The position numbers and the translations under genes are program-made. Shown one piece after another: positions 1 through 8,242 of a stretch of DNA of 64,000 nucleotides. The stretch is from Schaedlerella arabinosiphila. Its GTDB lineage: Bacteria > Bacillota > Clostridia > Lachnospirales > Lachnospiraceae. Every line of letters starts with the position of its first letter. The stretch's first letter is position 1. The stretch is taken from NCBI RefSeq assembly GCF_003885045.1, contig NZ_RHJS01000002.1:5697302-5761301 (forward strand), given 5' to 3'. The notes beneath the pieces are model-generated. The model worked only from the letters and a program-made list of their open reading frames with translations. It searched no databases and was not told the origin of the DNA.

Positions 1-1
1 T

Positions 2-1087
2 GGAAGGGAAGAGGTAGATACGTGGTGCTTCGAATTGTGGTATCCGAATATCTATTACAGTCTTCCAAAGTTTCTGGAGATAGACAGGGCATTTGCCTAT
101 ACTGCTGAAATATATAAAACAATCCGGCGGATGCTTCCGGAGGTAAGTATAGGACTTGCAGAGTTTAGTCTGCTGACAGACAGTAACAGGCTATATGAAC
201 GAATGGCTGCTTTTGAGAAAAGAGGAATCATCCCGAACTTTGTTTCCTGTGTCTCCTACCCTTATAAAGTGGTGCAAAAGGAAAATGTAGTGGTTCGGGA
301 ATGGCAGTTTAAGGATGAATTTATATTAGAGGAAATAAAAAATCTGAAGCATATTATGAACCAGGTTGGCTGGGGGCATCTGCCGATTTGGATGACAGAA
401 TATAATTTTACGCTTTTGAACGGGAACCCTCTGAATGATTCACGTTTTAAAGGGGCGTGGATCTTAAAAAGCATGGCCGATGTTGCGGAACATGTCGAAG
501 TGGTTGGACACTGGCAGCTTTCTGATCTGTGTGCTCTGCCGGCAGATGCGGATCATAACCGATTACTGTATGGCGGCAAGGGACTGATCACAAAAGACGG
601 GATCAATAAACCGTCTTATTTTGCATTGTATTTTTTGTCTTTGCTTAAGCCTTTTTTGGTTGATAAGGGAAAACACTATATGCTTACCATGGACAAGCAG
701 GGAACGTATGCGATGGTTGTTTTTAATATGAAATTGCTGGGCGCCGCGGCATACATGAAGCCCGAAGGGGAGATTACAACGGATGATATGGAGCATATTT
801 TTGAGAACGAAAAACCGGTTCAGATGCAGCTTCATTTGAATGGGATAAAGCCGGGAAAATACCGGATTAAAAGTCTGATTATTGATTCGAAGCACGGAGG
901 AATCCAGGATTGGTTAAACAAGAATAAACAGATAGAGGTTTTGAAGGGAAATGAAATCTGGCATCTGCAGCAAATGTGCATGCCGGATATGCAGATCTAT
1001 ATCAAATCGGTGGATCAGATTCTGGATATTGACATTACATTGGGCGCAAATGACTTTATGTTTTATGAGATTGAACGGGTAAACTGA
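2..1087 (+). CDS. GH39-family domain protein, C-terminal part (5' truncated by window)
   Basis: The reading frame is already open at base 2, so the true start lies upstream. The visible 361 residues match the C-terminal two thirds of a glycoside hydrolase family 39 fold: a WxFExW segment at once, the nucleophile-type motif WMTEYN near residue 130 of the visible part, then the conserved block RLLYGGKGLITKDG and the C-terminal beta-sandwich. In GH39 beta-xylosidases the first segment should end WNEPN with the acid/base Glu; here it reads WYPN, so that Glu appears absent. Firmicutes also carry AraC-type regulators fused to GH39-like domains, and such a sensor is a plausible alternative to an active enzyme. 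It lies 263 bp upstream of an ABC import operon on the same strand, so a role in controlling or feeding that operon is inferred. Confidence 0.7.
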   Translation, partial: GREEVDTWCFELWYPNIYYSLPKFLEIDRAFAYTAEIYKTIRRMLPEVSIGLAEFSLLTDSNRLYERMAAFEKRGIIPNFVSCVSYPYKVVQKENVVVREWQFKDEFILEEIKNLKHIMNQVGWGHLPIWMTEYNFTLLNGNPLNDSRFKGAWILKSMADVAEHVEVVGHWQLSDLCALPADADHNRLLYGGKGLITKDGINKPSYFALYFLSLLKPFLVDKGKHYMLTMDKQGTYAMVVFNMKLLGAAAYMKPEGEITTDDMEHIFENEKPVQMQLHLNGIKPGKYRIKSLIIDSKHGGIQDWLNKNKQIEVLKGNEIWHLQQMCMPDMQIYIKSVDQILDIDITLGANDFMFYEIERVN

Positions 1088-1248
1088 AAGCTGGTTTTAG
1101 TAAGAGGAGGCATCCACGGGAAAAGCTGCTGCGGCTGCCTCATTTTTCACATTTCTCATCGGCGCAATAATTGAAGTCAGAATTTGATTTTTAGAAAACA
1201 AGGAGTCAAAGTATGTCAAAAAGATTAAAGGAAGAGGTCGTGAGAATA

Positions 1249-1277
1249 AAAGTAGCTTTTGGTGAAAATGATATAAT
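1249..1277 (+). promoter_or_regulatory. possible promoter for the ABC import operon
   Basis: A perfect -10 hexamer TATAAT sits at 1272-1277 in an AT-rich 263-bp gap (1088-1350), 73 bp before the first permease start. The -35 region (about 1249-1254) matches the consensus poorly, so this would need an activator or be weak. Confidence 0.3.
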
Positions 1278-1350
1278 ATAACCAATAAAAACAAGAGATT
1301 CATCATGAATGTGCACAAAATGGATTCTCTGATTTGGAGGGTAGGGAAAT

Positions 1351-2316
1351 ATGGTAAAGTACATTTTAAAACGGATACTGTATGTGATTCCTGTTATGTT
1401 CGGGGTATTGATCATCGTATTCGCATTGAAAAGCATTATGCCGGGAGATCCGGTAGATATGATACTTTCCTCAGATGCTTCTGCGGAAGAGAGACAGGCG
1501 AAGCGTGAAGAATTGGGGCTGGATAAACCGATTGCCGTGCAGTTTGCGGTTTATGTGAAAGGAATTGTGACAGAACTGGACTTTGGCACGTCGTATAAAA
1601 CAAACCAGCCTGTGTTTAACGAGTTGATGCAGAGGTTTCCGATTACATTTATTTTGGCGATCGGTTCTGTCTTTGCAGGAACATTGCTTGCGATTCCTCT
1701 GGGGATTCTCTCTGCGATCAAACAGTATACCTGGATTGACAGCCTGGTATTGGTATTTTCCATGCTGGCAGTCTCCATTCCAAGTTTTTGGTTCGCACTG
1801 ATGTGCCTGTCTTTATTCAGCGTGGAATTGGGACTCCTGCCTGCAATTTATGACGGAAGCCTGGGAAGCTGGATTATGCCGGTGCTTGTTATTGCGCTGG
1901 CTTCCATGTCAGGTCTGACCCGTATCACACGTTCCAGTATGCTGGAGGTGATCCGGTCAGACTATATCCGTACCGCCCGGGCTAAGGGGCAGACAGAGTG
2001 GAATATCGTGATCCGGCATGCGTTTCGGAATGCGCTGATTCCAATACTTGCGGCAATCGGCAATTCACTGGGAGCACAGTTAGGCGGCGCGCTGATCATT
2101 GAAACCATTTTTGGAATGCCGGGAATCGGAAAATATATCACAGACGCGATCAGCCAGAGAAATTTTCCGGCTGTACAGGGCGGAGTCATTCTTCTTGCAT
2201 TTACATTTACCATTGTGAATTTACTGGTAGATTTGAGTTATACGTTTGTCGATCCCAGGTTGAAGGGAACGATTATAACCGCGCCGAGGCAAAAGAAGAA
2301 AACAGCAGCGGTATAG
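1351..2316 (+). CDS. oligopeptide-type ABC transporter permease (DppB/OppB family)
   Basis: This inner-membrane permease has 321 residues, the usual DppB length. It begins with the typical N-terminal transmembrane helix (MVKYILKRILYVIPVMFG), followed by the PGDP segment and an extracytoplasmic loop. The C-terminal BPD_transp_1 region includes the EAA-like loop around YIRTARAKGQTEWNIV, which docks on the ATPases. The ATG is preceded by GGAGGGTAGGG. It is the first gene of a five-gene import set with an SBP_bac_5 lipoprotein. This transporter class carries peptides but also oligosaccharides. The flanking GH39-like and Gfo/Idh/MocA genes favour a saccharide or glycoside, which is inference. Confidence 0.9.
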   Translation: MVKYILKRILYVIPVMFGVLIIVFALKSIMPGDPVDMILSSDASAEERQAKREELGLDKPIAVQFAVYVKGIVTELDFGTSYKTNQPVFNELMQRFPITFILAIGSVFAGTLLAIPLGILSAIKQYTWIDSLVLVFSMLAVSIPSFWFALMCLSLFSVELGLLPAIYDGSLGSWIMPVLVIALASMSGLTRITRSSMLEVIRSDYIRTARAKGQTEWNIVIRHAFRNALIPILAAIGNSLGAQLGGALIIETIFGMPGIGKYITDAISQRNFPAVQGGVILLAFTFTIVNLLVDLSYTFVDPRLKGTIITAPRQKKKTAAV

Positions 2317-2334
2317 AGGACAGGGGGAAAAGGC

Positions 2335-3237
2335 ATGGCAAAGATGGAAACACCCGCGATGAAGCGGATCAATAAAAAGAACAAAAAAGGGGCGGGCGGG
2401 GCTTCCCCGGCAAAGGATGCGTGGAGAAGGCTGCTGCGGAATAAAATGTCGATTGCAGGTATGGCAGTGATCTTCTGCCTGATCCTGATTGCGGTATTTG
2501 CGGATATGATCGCACCTTATACCTACCAGGAGCAGAATTACAGTGCAATCAGCCAGGGACCGAGCCTGGAACACTTATTTGGGACTGACAATATGGGAAG
2601 AGATATATTCAGCCGCTGTGTATACGGCGCACGCTGGTCACTGCCGATTGGGCTGCTGTGTGTGGTTGCCGGGATGGCGTTGGGCGGAAGCCTCGGTGTG
2701 ATCGCAGGATATTGCGGCGGAAAGGTGGATAATGTCATTATGCGGGTCATGGATGTCTTTCAGGCAATTCCTCCGATCCTGATGGCGATTGCGATGGTTG
2801 CGGTTCTGGGCAACGGGATTACACAGCTGGTAGTGGCAATGTCCGTGGCGTTTATGCCCAATGTAGCAAAGACATGCAGGGCGGCGATTTTTACGGTGAA
2901 AGACAGTGAGTATGTGGAGGCGTCCAAAGCAATTGGGGTTTCCCAGGCAACGATCATTGTCCGCCATCTGGTTCCAAATGCAATCGGCGTAATCGTGATT
3001 AACGCTGTAGGGATGGTTGGCGCCGCGATTCTTATGGTTTCCACCTTAAGTTATATCGGTGTGGGAATTGTACCTCCGACTCCGGAATGGGGGGCGATTC
3101 TGTCAGCCGGGAAAGAGTATATCAGAAGCGGTGTACACATGGTTCTGTTTCCGGGGTTGATGATCATGCTGACAGTGATTTCATTCAATCTGTTTGGAGA
3201 CGGCTTGCGTGACGCGCTGGACCCAAGGCTGAAATAG
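2335..3237 (+). CDS. oligopeptide-type ABC transporter permease (DppC/OppC family)
   Basis: The second permease (300 residues) starts 18 bp after the first. It has a basic cytoplasmic N-terminus (KRINKKNKKGAGG), then the OppC_N segment with LEHLFGTDNMGRDIFSR, which is diagnostic of DppC/OppC. The C-terminal permease domain carries the ATPase-docking loop near YVEASKAIGVSQATIIVRH and ends LRDALDPRLK, as usual for the family. It should form the heterodimeric channel with the upstream permease. Spacing and strand place it in the same transcript. Confidence 0.92.
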   Translation: MAKMETPAMKRINKKNKKGAGGASPAKDAWRRLLRNKMSIAGMAVIFCLILIAVFADMIAPYTYQEQNYSAISQGPSLEHLFGTDNMGRDIFSRCVYGARWSLPIGLLCVVAGMALGGSLGVIAGYCGGKVDNVIMRVMDVFQAIPPILMAIAMVAVLGNGITQLVVAMSVAFMPNVAKTCRAAIFTVKDSEYVEASKAIGVSQATIIVRHLVPNAIGVIVINAVGMVGAAILMVSTLSYIGVGIVPPTPEWGAILSAGKEYIRSGVHMVLFPGLMIMLTVISFNLFGDGLRDALDPRLK

Positions 3238-3249
3238 GAGGGAATAAAG

Positions 3250-4245
3250 TTGGATAAGAAGCTGATGGATATAAAAGGACTGGTTGTACATTATGAGACA
3301 GATGACGGAGTCGTCGAGGCAGTCAATGATGTATCGCTTGAGATTGAAAAAGGGGAAGTGCTGGGACTGGTAGGGGAAACCGGAGCCGGAAAAACGACGA
3401 TTGCACTCAGCATCATGAACCTTTTGCCGAAACCGCCTGCGCATGTGATCCAGGGGGAGATACTCTTAGAAGGCGAAGACCTGCTGAAAAAGAAAAAGAG
3501 AGAGCTTCAAAAAATCCGAGGCAAAAAGATCAGCATGGTATTTCAGGACCCGATGACAGCCTTAAATCCTGTACAGTCTGTAGGAGACCAGATCGCGGAA
3601 GTGATCCGGCTGCATGATACGGGCTTAAGTGACAGTGAAGTGGAGAAGCGGGCATCAGATATGCTGGAGACAGTAGGGATTCCCGGTACCCGCTATCATG
3701 ATTTCCCGCATCAGTTTTCCGGAGGGATGAAGCAGAGGGTGGTAATCGCCATTGCTCTGGCCTGCAAGCCGGAATTGATTATTGCGGATGAACCGACGAC
3801 GGCTTTGGATGTGACGATCCAGGCACAGGTATTGGAATTGATGAAGAAGCTTCAGAAAGATTTTCATACGGCAATGCTTCTGATCACGCATGACTTTGGA
3901 GTCGTTGCAGATATCTGCAATAAATGTGCCGTGATCTATGCCGGACAGATCATTGAATATGGAACGGTAGAGCATATTTTCGACCATCCAGCACACCCTT
4001 ATACGATCGGGCTGTTTCAATCACTGCCGAGTCTGGATAAGGACGTAGAACGTCTCCGGCCGATTAAGGGAAGTGTGGCAGATCCTACGGACCTGCCCCC
4101 GTACTGCAGTTTTTATGATCGGTGTGATGACTGTACGGAAGCATGCAGACAGGCAGACCCGAAACTTCTGGAATGTGAGGAAGGACACTGGGTTCGCTGT
4201 ATACACAAATGGAGAAAGGGGGAACCGGGCGGTGAATCTGATTGA
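3250..4245 (+). CDS. oligopeptide-type ABC transporter ATP-binding protein (DppD/OppD family)
   Basis: This ATPase has 331 residues and starts at TTG 3250 behind AGGAGGGAATAAAG. Walker A is GETGAGKTT near residue 43, the signature FSGGMKQRV, Walker B LIIADEPTTALD and the switch histidine LLITHDFG. The C-terminal oligo_HPY extension contains a cysteine cluster (CSFYDRCDDCTEAC) typical of DppD/DppF. It overlaps the next ATPase gene by 14 bp, indicating translational coupling. It acts at the cytoplasmic face of the DppBC-like permease pair. Confidence 0.93.
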   Translation: MDKKLMDIKGLVVHYETDDGVVEAVNDVSLEIEKGEVLGLVGETGAGKTTIALSIMNLLPKPPAHVIQGEILLEGEDLLKKKKRELQKIRGKKISMVFQDPMTALNPVQSVGDQIAEVIRLHDTGLSDSEVEKRASDMLETVGIPGTRYHDFPHQFSGGMKQRVVIAIALACKPELIIADEPTTALDVTIQAQVLELMKKLQKDFHTAMLLITHDFGVVADICNKCAVIYAGQIIEYGTVEHIFDHPAHPYTIGLFQSLPSLDKDVERLRPIKGSVADPTDLPPYCSFYDRCDDCTEACRQADPKLLECEEGHWVRCIHKWRKGEPGGESD

Positions 4246-5182
4246 GGTAAATCATTTAAAGAAATATTTCAATACGGCAGGAGGTATCCTGCATGCAGTA
4301 GATGATGTTTCACTGTCGATCCCATCCTCTAAAACCATGGGGGTGGTCGGAGAATCAGGCTGCGGGAAGTCAACACTGGGAAGGACGATCATACGCCTGC
4401 TGCAGCCGACAGCCGGGGAGGTCCTGTTTAAGGGAGAGAACATTACATCGTTGAGCAGCCGGGAGTTTAAGAAAATGAGGGCCGGCATGCAGATGATCTT
4501 TCAAGATCCATACGCGTCGCTTGACCCAAGAATGAGTGTATTCCAACTGATTGCCGAACCGATTGTGACCTATAAGCTTGCGGCAGATAAACGGGAATTG
4601 GAATCCCGGGTAAAAGAGCTGATGGATACAGTGGGATTGGCGCAGCGTCTAAAAGGCAGCTACCCGCATGAGCTGGACGGAGGAAGACGCCAAAGAATCG
4701 GGATCGCACGGGCGCTTTCGCTGAATCCGGAGTTTATCGTATGTGACGAGCCGGTATCCGCATTGGATGTATCCATCCAGGCACAGGTATTGAATTTGCT
4801 GCAGGATCTTCAAAAAGAAAAAAATCTGACGTATATGTTTATTACACACGATATGTCTGTTGTAAAGCATATATCGGATGAAATCTGCGTCATGTATCTT
4901 GGGCAGATTGTCGAACGCTGTGAAGCAAAGGAATTGTTTGCAAATCCGCTGCACCCGTACTCACAGGCACTGCTCTCGGCAATTCCGGTGCCGAATATAC
5001 ATTTGAAGAAACAGAAGATTGCGATGAAGGGAGAGCTTACATCACCGATTGATCCAAAACCCTGCTGCAGATTCGCCCCAAGATGCCCCTGCGCGTCTCA
5101 GGAATGCTTTGCGGCAGAGCCGGAAGGAACATACTGTGAGAATGGTCATTATGTGCTGTGCCACAAAGCTGCCGGCGCATAA
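4232..5182 (+). CDS. oligopeptide-type ABC transporter ATP-binding protein (DppF/OppF family)
   Basis: I chose the GTG at 4232, which gives 316 residues (starting VNLIEVNHLKKYF) and follows the purine-rich site GAAAGGGGGA at 4213. A longer reading frame exists but its N-terminus only overlaps the upstream ATPase out of frame. Walker A is GESGCGKST, Walker B FIVCDEPVSALD. The signature reads LDGGRRQRIG instead of LSGGQ. This variant occurs in clostridial OppF proteins, so it is probably functional. The C-terminus has the oligo_HPY cysteines (CCRFAPRCPCASQEC). It is the partner ATPase for the DppD-like protein. Confidence 0.92.
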   Translation: MNLIEVNHLKKYFNTAGGILHAVDDVSLSIPSSKTMGVVGESGCGKSTLGRTIIRLLQPTAGEVLFKGENITSLSSREFKKMRAGMQMIFQDPYASLDPRMSVFQLIAEPIVTYKLAADKRELESRVKELMDTVGLAQRLKGSYPHELDGGRRQRIGIARALSLNPEFIVCDEPVSALDVSIQAQVLNLLQDLQKEKNLTYMFITHDMSVVKHISDEICVMYLGQIVERCEAKELFANPLHPYSQALLSAIPVPNIHLKKQKIAMKGELTSPIDPKPCCRFAPRCPCASQECFAAEPEGTYCENGHYVLCHKAAGA

Positions 5183-5255
5183 GATAAATTGTGTTCGCAG
5201 AATGACTTACAACAAGATACTGTGAACGCACAGCAAAGAAAAGGAGGAGAAAGAC

Positions 5256-6863
5256 ATGAAGAAAAAGGTAGCATTATTCATGGCGGCTGTTCTTTCAATG
5301 AGCATGCTGTCCGGTTGCGGAGGAAACAAGGGCGGTGAAGAAAAGAAACCGGATGCGGTGCCGGAAAAGCAGGAGCAGCAGGCAGAGGTAGAAGAAACCG
5401 GAGTAGAAGGAACATCGGACGATACGCTTGTGATCGCGCTTGCACTGGAACCGTCCACACTGATGCCGGCAAGCTCCAGCGGAAAAGAGTCCAGTATGGT
5501 AGTGAACTGTATGGCTGAAACCTTGTTTAAATGGGATCCGGAAACCGGAGAGATCCTGCCGGGAATGGGGGAATATGAGTGGATTGATGATACACATTTC
5601 CGTGTGACTTTAAAGGAAGGCATCTATTTCCAGAACGGGGAAGAGCTGACAACCGAAGATGTCCTTTATACCTGTGAGGTGAAAAGCAGCTTTAACGCGG
5701 GAAGCTTTGCGGCTTACAACCTGCCTGAAACAGAGATTGAAGATAAATACAACATGGTATTTGAGACAAACGGTATATGGGTCCAGGCGCCGGAACGTCT
5801 GGTACAGGACGGCTTTGCGATTTTGAGTAAAAAAACACTGGAAGCAATGGGCGGAGCGGAAAATACAGACTTATATCCTATTGACGGCTATGGAACCGGA
5901 AAATATGAGTTTAAGGAATGGGAATCCGGTCAGTATATTTTACTGGAACGAAATGACAATTACTGGAATAAAGATGACATGCCGTATTATAAAAACCTGA
6001 AATTTGTATTCGTAAACGATGCGGCGGCGCGTGCAATGGCTGTAGAAAGCGGCGACGCAAATGTGGGTTCGGATCTGCCCACCTCACAGGCAAACATTTA
6101 TGAAGGAAATGACAAGGTAAAGATCAACTATCTGGATACTATGCAGACAGGGACATTGTTCATGAACTGTTCAAACGGCCCGCTGCAGGATGAGCGTGTC
6201 CGTGAGGCAATTTATAACCTTGTTGATGTAAATGCGCTGAACCAGCTTGTAGGAAGCGGGCTTGGAGCAATATGTGAGACGACGATTTCGCCGTATTCTA
6301 TCGTGTATGATCCTGTACCGGACGGAACCGTGCGCGAGGTGAATGTAGAGAAGGCGAAAGAGCTGCTGGAAGAAGCCGGCTATGGAGACGGACTGACTCT
6401 GGAAATGAGCAACATGGCGACACAGCAGGCGCAGGGCGAGATCATTCAGGAGAATCTGCGTCAGGCAGGAATTGAAGTCAACATTACGATAAATGAAACC
6501 CCGACGCACTTTAAATGGCTTCGTGAGGGAACCTACGACATGACTATTTCCAATTTAAGCCCGATGTATTATACGGAGAACCTGCGCCTGGTGGACGGCC
6601 GGATCTCGACGGCTGATGTGGCAGGCGGAGCAAATTATAAGGATGAGGACTTTTACCCGATTTTGGATAAAGCATATGCGGCGTTTGATATGGATGAGCG
6701 TATCGAAGCGTATAAAGAATGCCAGGACTATATGAAAGAACACTTCGTATGCGTTGGGACGCACACGACGGTAAAGCTGGAGCTGACAACAGCAGGTCTG
6801 ACGAAGCCGGGACTGACACCGATGGGATATGCAGAGTATACGCAGATCCGGCCGACGGAGTAA
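5256..6863 (+). CDS. extracellular solute-binding lipoprotein (SBP_bac_5 family)
   Basis: This is the substrate receptor of the adjacent importer, 535 residues. A lipoprotein signal with lipobox SMLSGC places it on the outer face of the membrane; a Glu/Gln/Lys-rich linker follows up to residue 45. The mature part has the family 5 pattern (LVIALALEPSTLMPA, then WDPETGEILPGMGEYEW, and later LLEEAGYGDGLTLEM). An AAGGAGGAG site precedes the ATG. The 73-bp gap after the ATPase gene holds no clear terminator, so it is in the same operon. The ligand cannot be read from the sequence. Confidence 0.93.
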   Translation: MKKKVALFMAAVLSMSMLSGCGGNKGGEEKKPDAVPEKQEQQAEVEETGVEGTSDDTLVIALALEPSTLMPASSSGKESSMVVNCMAETLFKWDPETGEILPGMGEYEWIDDTHFRVTLKEGIYFQNGEELTTEDVLYTCEVKSSFNAGSFAAYNLPETEIEDKYNMVFETNGIWVQAPERLVQDGFAILSKKTLEAMGGAENTDLYPIDGYGTGKYEFKEWESGQYILLERNDNYWNKDDMPYYKNLKFVFVNDAAARAMAVESGDANVGSDLPTSQANIYEGNDKVKINYLDTMQTGTLFMNCSNGPLQDERVREAIYNLVDVNALNQLVGSGLGAICETTISPYSIVYDPVPDGTVREVNVEKAKELLEEAGYGDGLTLEMSNMATQQAQGEIIQENLRQAGIEVNITINETPTHFKWLREGTYDMTISNLSPMYYTENLRLVDGRISTADVAGGANYKDEDFYPILDKAYAAFDMDERIEAYKECQDYMKEHFVCVGTHTTVKLELTTAGLTKPGLTPMGYAEYTQIRPTE

Positions 6864-6881
6864 AAGGAGAGGATCATATTC

Positions 6882-8108
6882 ATGAAAGAGATACGTGTAG
6901 CAATCATCGGTACAGGAGCGATTTCAAACCGGCATATGAAGGTGTGGGAAAACATTCCGCAGGTGCAGGTGGTTGCGGCGGCAGAAATCGATCAGAAGAG
7001 ATTGGATAACTGGTCGCTGCGGTACGGGGTGAAGGATGTATATACAGACTTTAGAAAAATGCTGGAACGGGATGATATCGATGCGGTAGACGTCTGCGTA
7101 CATAATAACCTGCACGCCCCGATCTGCATGGCTGTCATGAAAGCGGGAAAGCATTGCTATTGTGAGAAACCAATGTCGGCATCTTATTTTGACAGTAAGC
7201 TGATGTATGATTGTGCAAAAAAATGTAATGTGAAATTTGCGGTTCAGATCAGCTCGCTGTTCACAGAACAGACAAGGACTGCGCGCAGACTGATTGAGGA
7301 AGGACAGCTTGGAGAAATATATCATGCGCGCTCTGTGATCGCAAATTACCGGAGAAGACCGTCTATGGACGGGCCGTTCAACGGCGGAACCCCGGACTTT
7401 ATGAGGGCAGCCATGGCAGGCCGCGGGCAGATCATAGATACAGGGATATATCATCTGGGGCAGATGTTATATCTGCTGGGATTACCCGAGTTAAAATGTG
7501 TATTTGGAAAGTCGTATCATAAAATAGCAAGTTCGGTGCCGGGGCGTGCCGTAGAGGTGGAAGACATGTGCGTCGGACTGGCGGAATTTGAACATGGATT
7601 TACCTTGGATATTCAGGAAGCAAACGCCTGCAACGCGGACGTGCCGCCAATGTCCTATATTACAGGAAATAAAGGGGGGCTGATCTACTGGAATATTGAC
7701 GAGGTAGGAGGCGACTGGTCCATGGGACAGGGACCCGCAAAACTGATGCCTGAACATATGCGGCACGGCATGCGTTTTACCGGGGAATGCCAGGGCATTC
7801 ATGTAGACTGCGATTTGAAAACATATTACAATCAGATGCAGAACCGCTGTTATAATCCGGATATGATGACATGGTATGATAATCAAATGCACTGGTATAA
7901 ATATTTGATTGATGAGCTGACCGAGGAAACCAGATATCATACCCCGGAAATTGCGCTGCAGGCATCTCTCCTGGCAGACGGCATATTCTTGTCACAGCAG
8001 GAGGGCAGGTCTGTGACAGCGGAAGAAATTAAAGAAAAGTCACAATCTCTTGCAATCTGGCATCAGGAAACACCATGGGGTATTTTTGACTACGACAGCC
8101 AGATTTAA
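6882..8108 (+). CDS. Gfo/Idh/MocA family NAD(P)-dependent oxidoreductase
   Basis: This 408-residue enzyme starts 18 bp after the binding-protein gene, behind AAAAGGAGAGG. The N-terminal Rossmann motif IIGTGAISNRH binds the dinucleotide, and the family motif CEKPMSAS near residue 105 is the EKP signature of sugar or inositol dehydrogenases. The C-terminal part is the GFO_IDH_MocA_C-like beta-sheet domain. Such enzymes oxidise or reduce sugar hydroxyls in the cytoplasm. Its place at the end of the importer operon suggests it acts on the imported saccharide. The exact substrate is unknown. Confidence 0.9.
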   Translation: MKEIRVAIIGTGAISNRHMKVWENIPQVQVVAAAEIDQKRLDNWSLRYGVKDVYTDFRKMLERDDIDAVDVCVHNNLHAPICMAVMKAGKHCYCEKPMSASYFDSKLMYDCAKKCNVKFAVQISSLFTEQTRTARRLIEEGQLGEIYHARSVIANYRRRPSMDGPFNGGTPDFMRAAMAGRGQIIDTGIYHLGQMLYLLGLPELKCVFGKSYHKIASSVPGRAVEVEDMCVGLAEFEHGFTLDIQEANACNADVPPMSYITGNKGGLIYWNIDEVGGDWSMGQGPAKLMPEHMRHGMRFTGECQGIHVDCDLKTYYNQMQNRCYNPDMMTWYDNQMHWYKYLIDELTEETRYHTPEIALQASLLADGIFLSQQEGRSVTAEEIKEKSQSLAIWHQETPWGIFDYDSQI

Positions 8109-8140
8109 TGCAATAAAACATATAAACCCGAAACGAAAGC

Positions 8141-8182
8141 ACCCTGGAAAGGAATCTGACCTTTTCAGGGTATTTTAGTTTC
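8141..8182 (+). terminator. rho-independent terminator after the importer operon
   Basis: A 12-bp stem (ACCCTGGAAAGG at 8141-8152 with CCTTTTCAGGGT at 8160-8171, one G-T pair) and a 7-base loop are followed by ATTTTAGTTT. It separates the + operon from the convergent bce genes and may work both ways. Confidence 0.75.
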
Positions 8183-8242
8183 ACGGCGTCTCGCTCCCTG
8201 CAGCAAGGCATCGGGCCGAACAGGCAGTGGTTTCAGGCGTTA

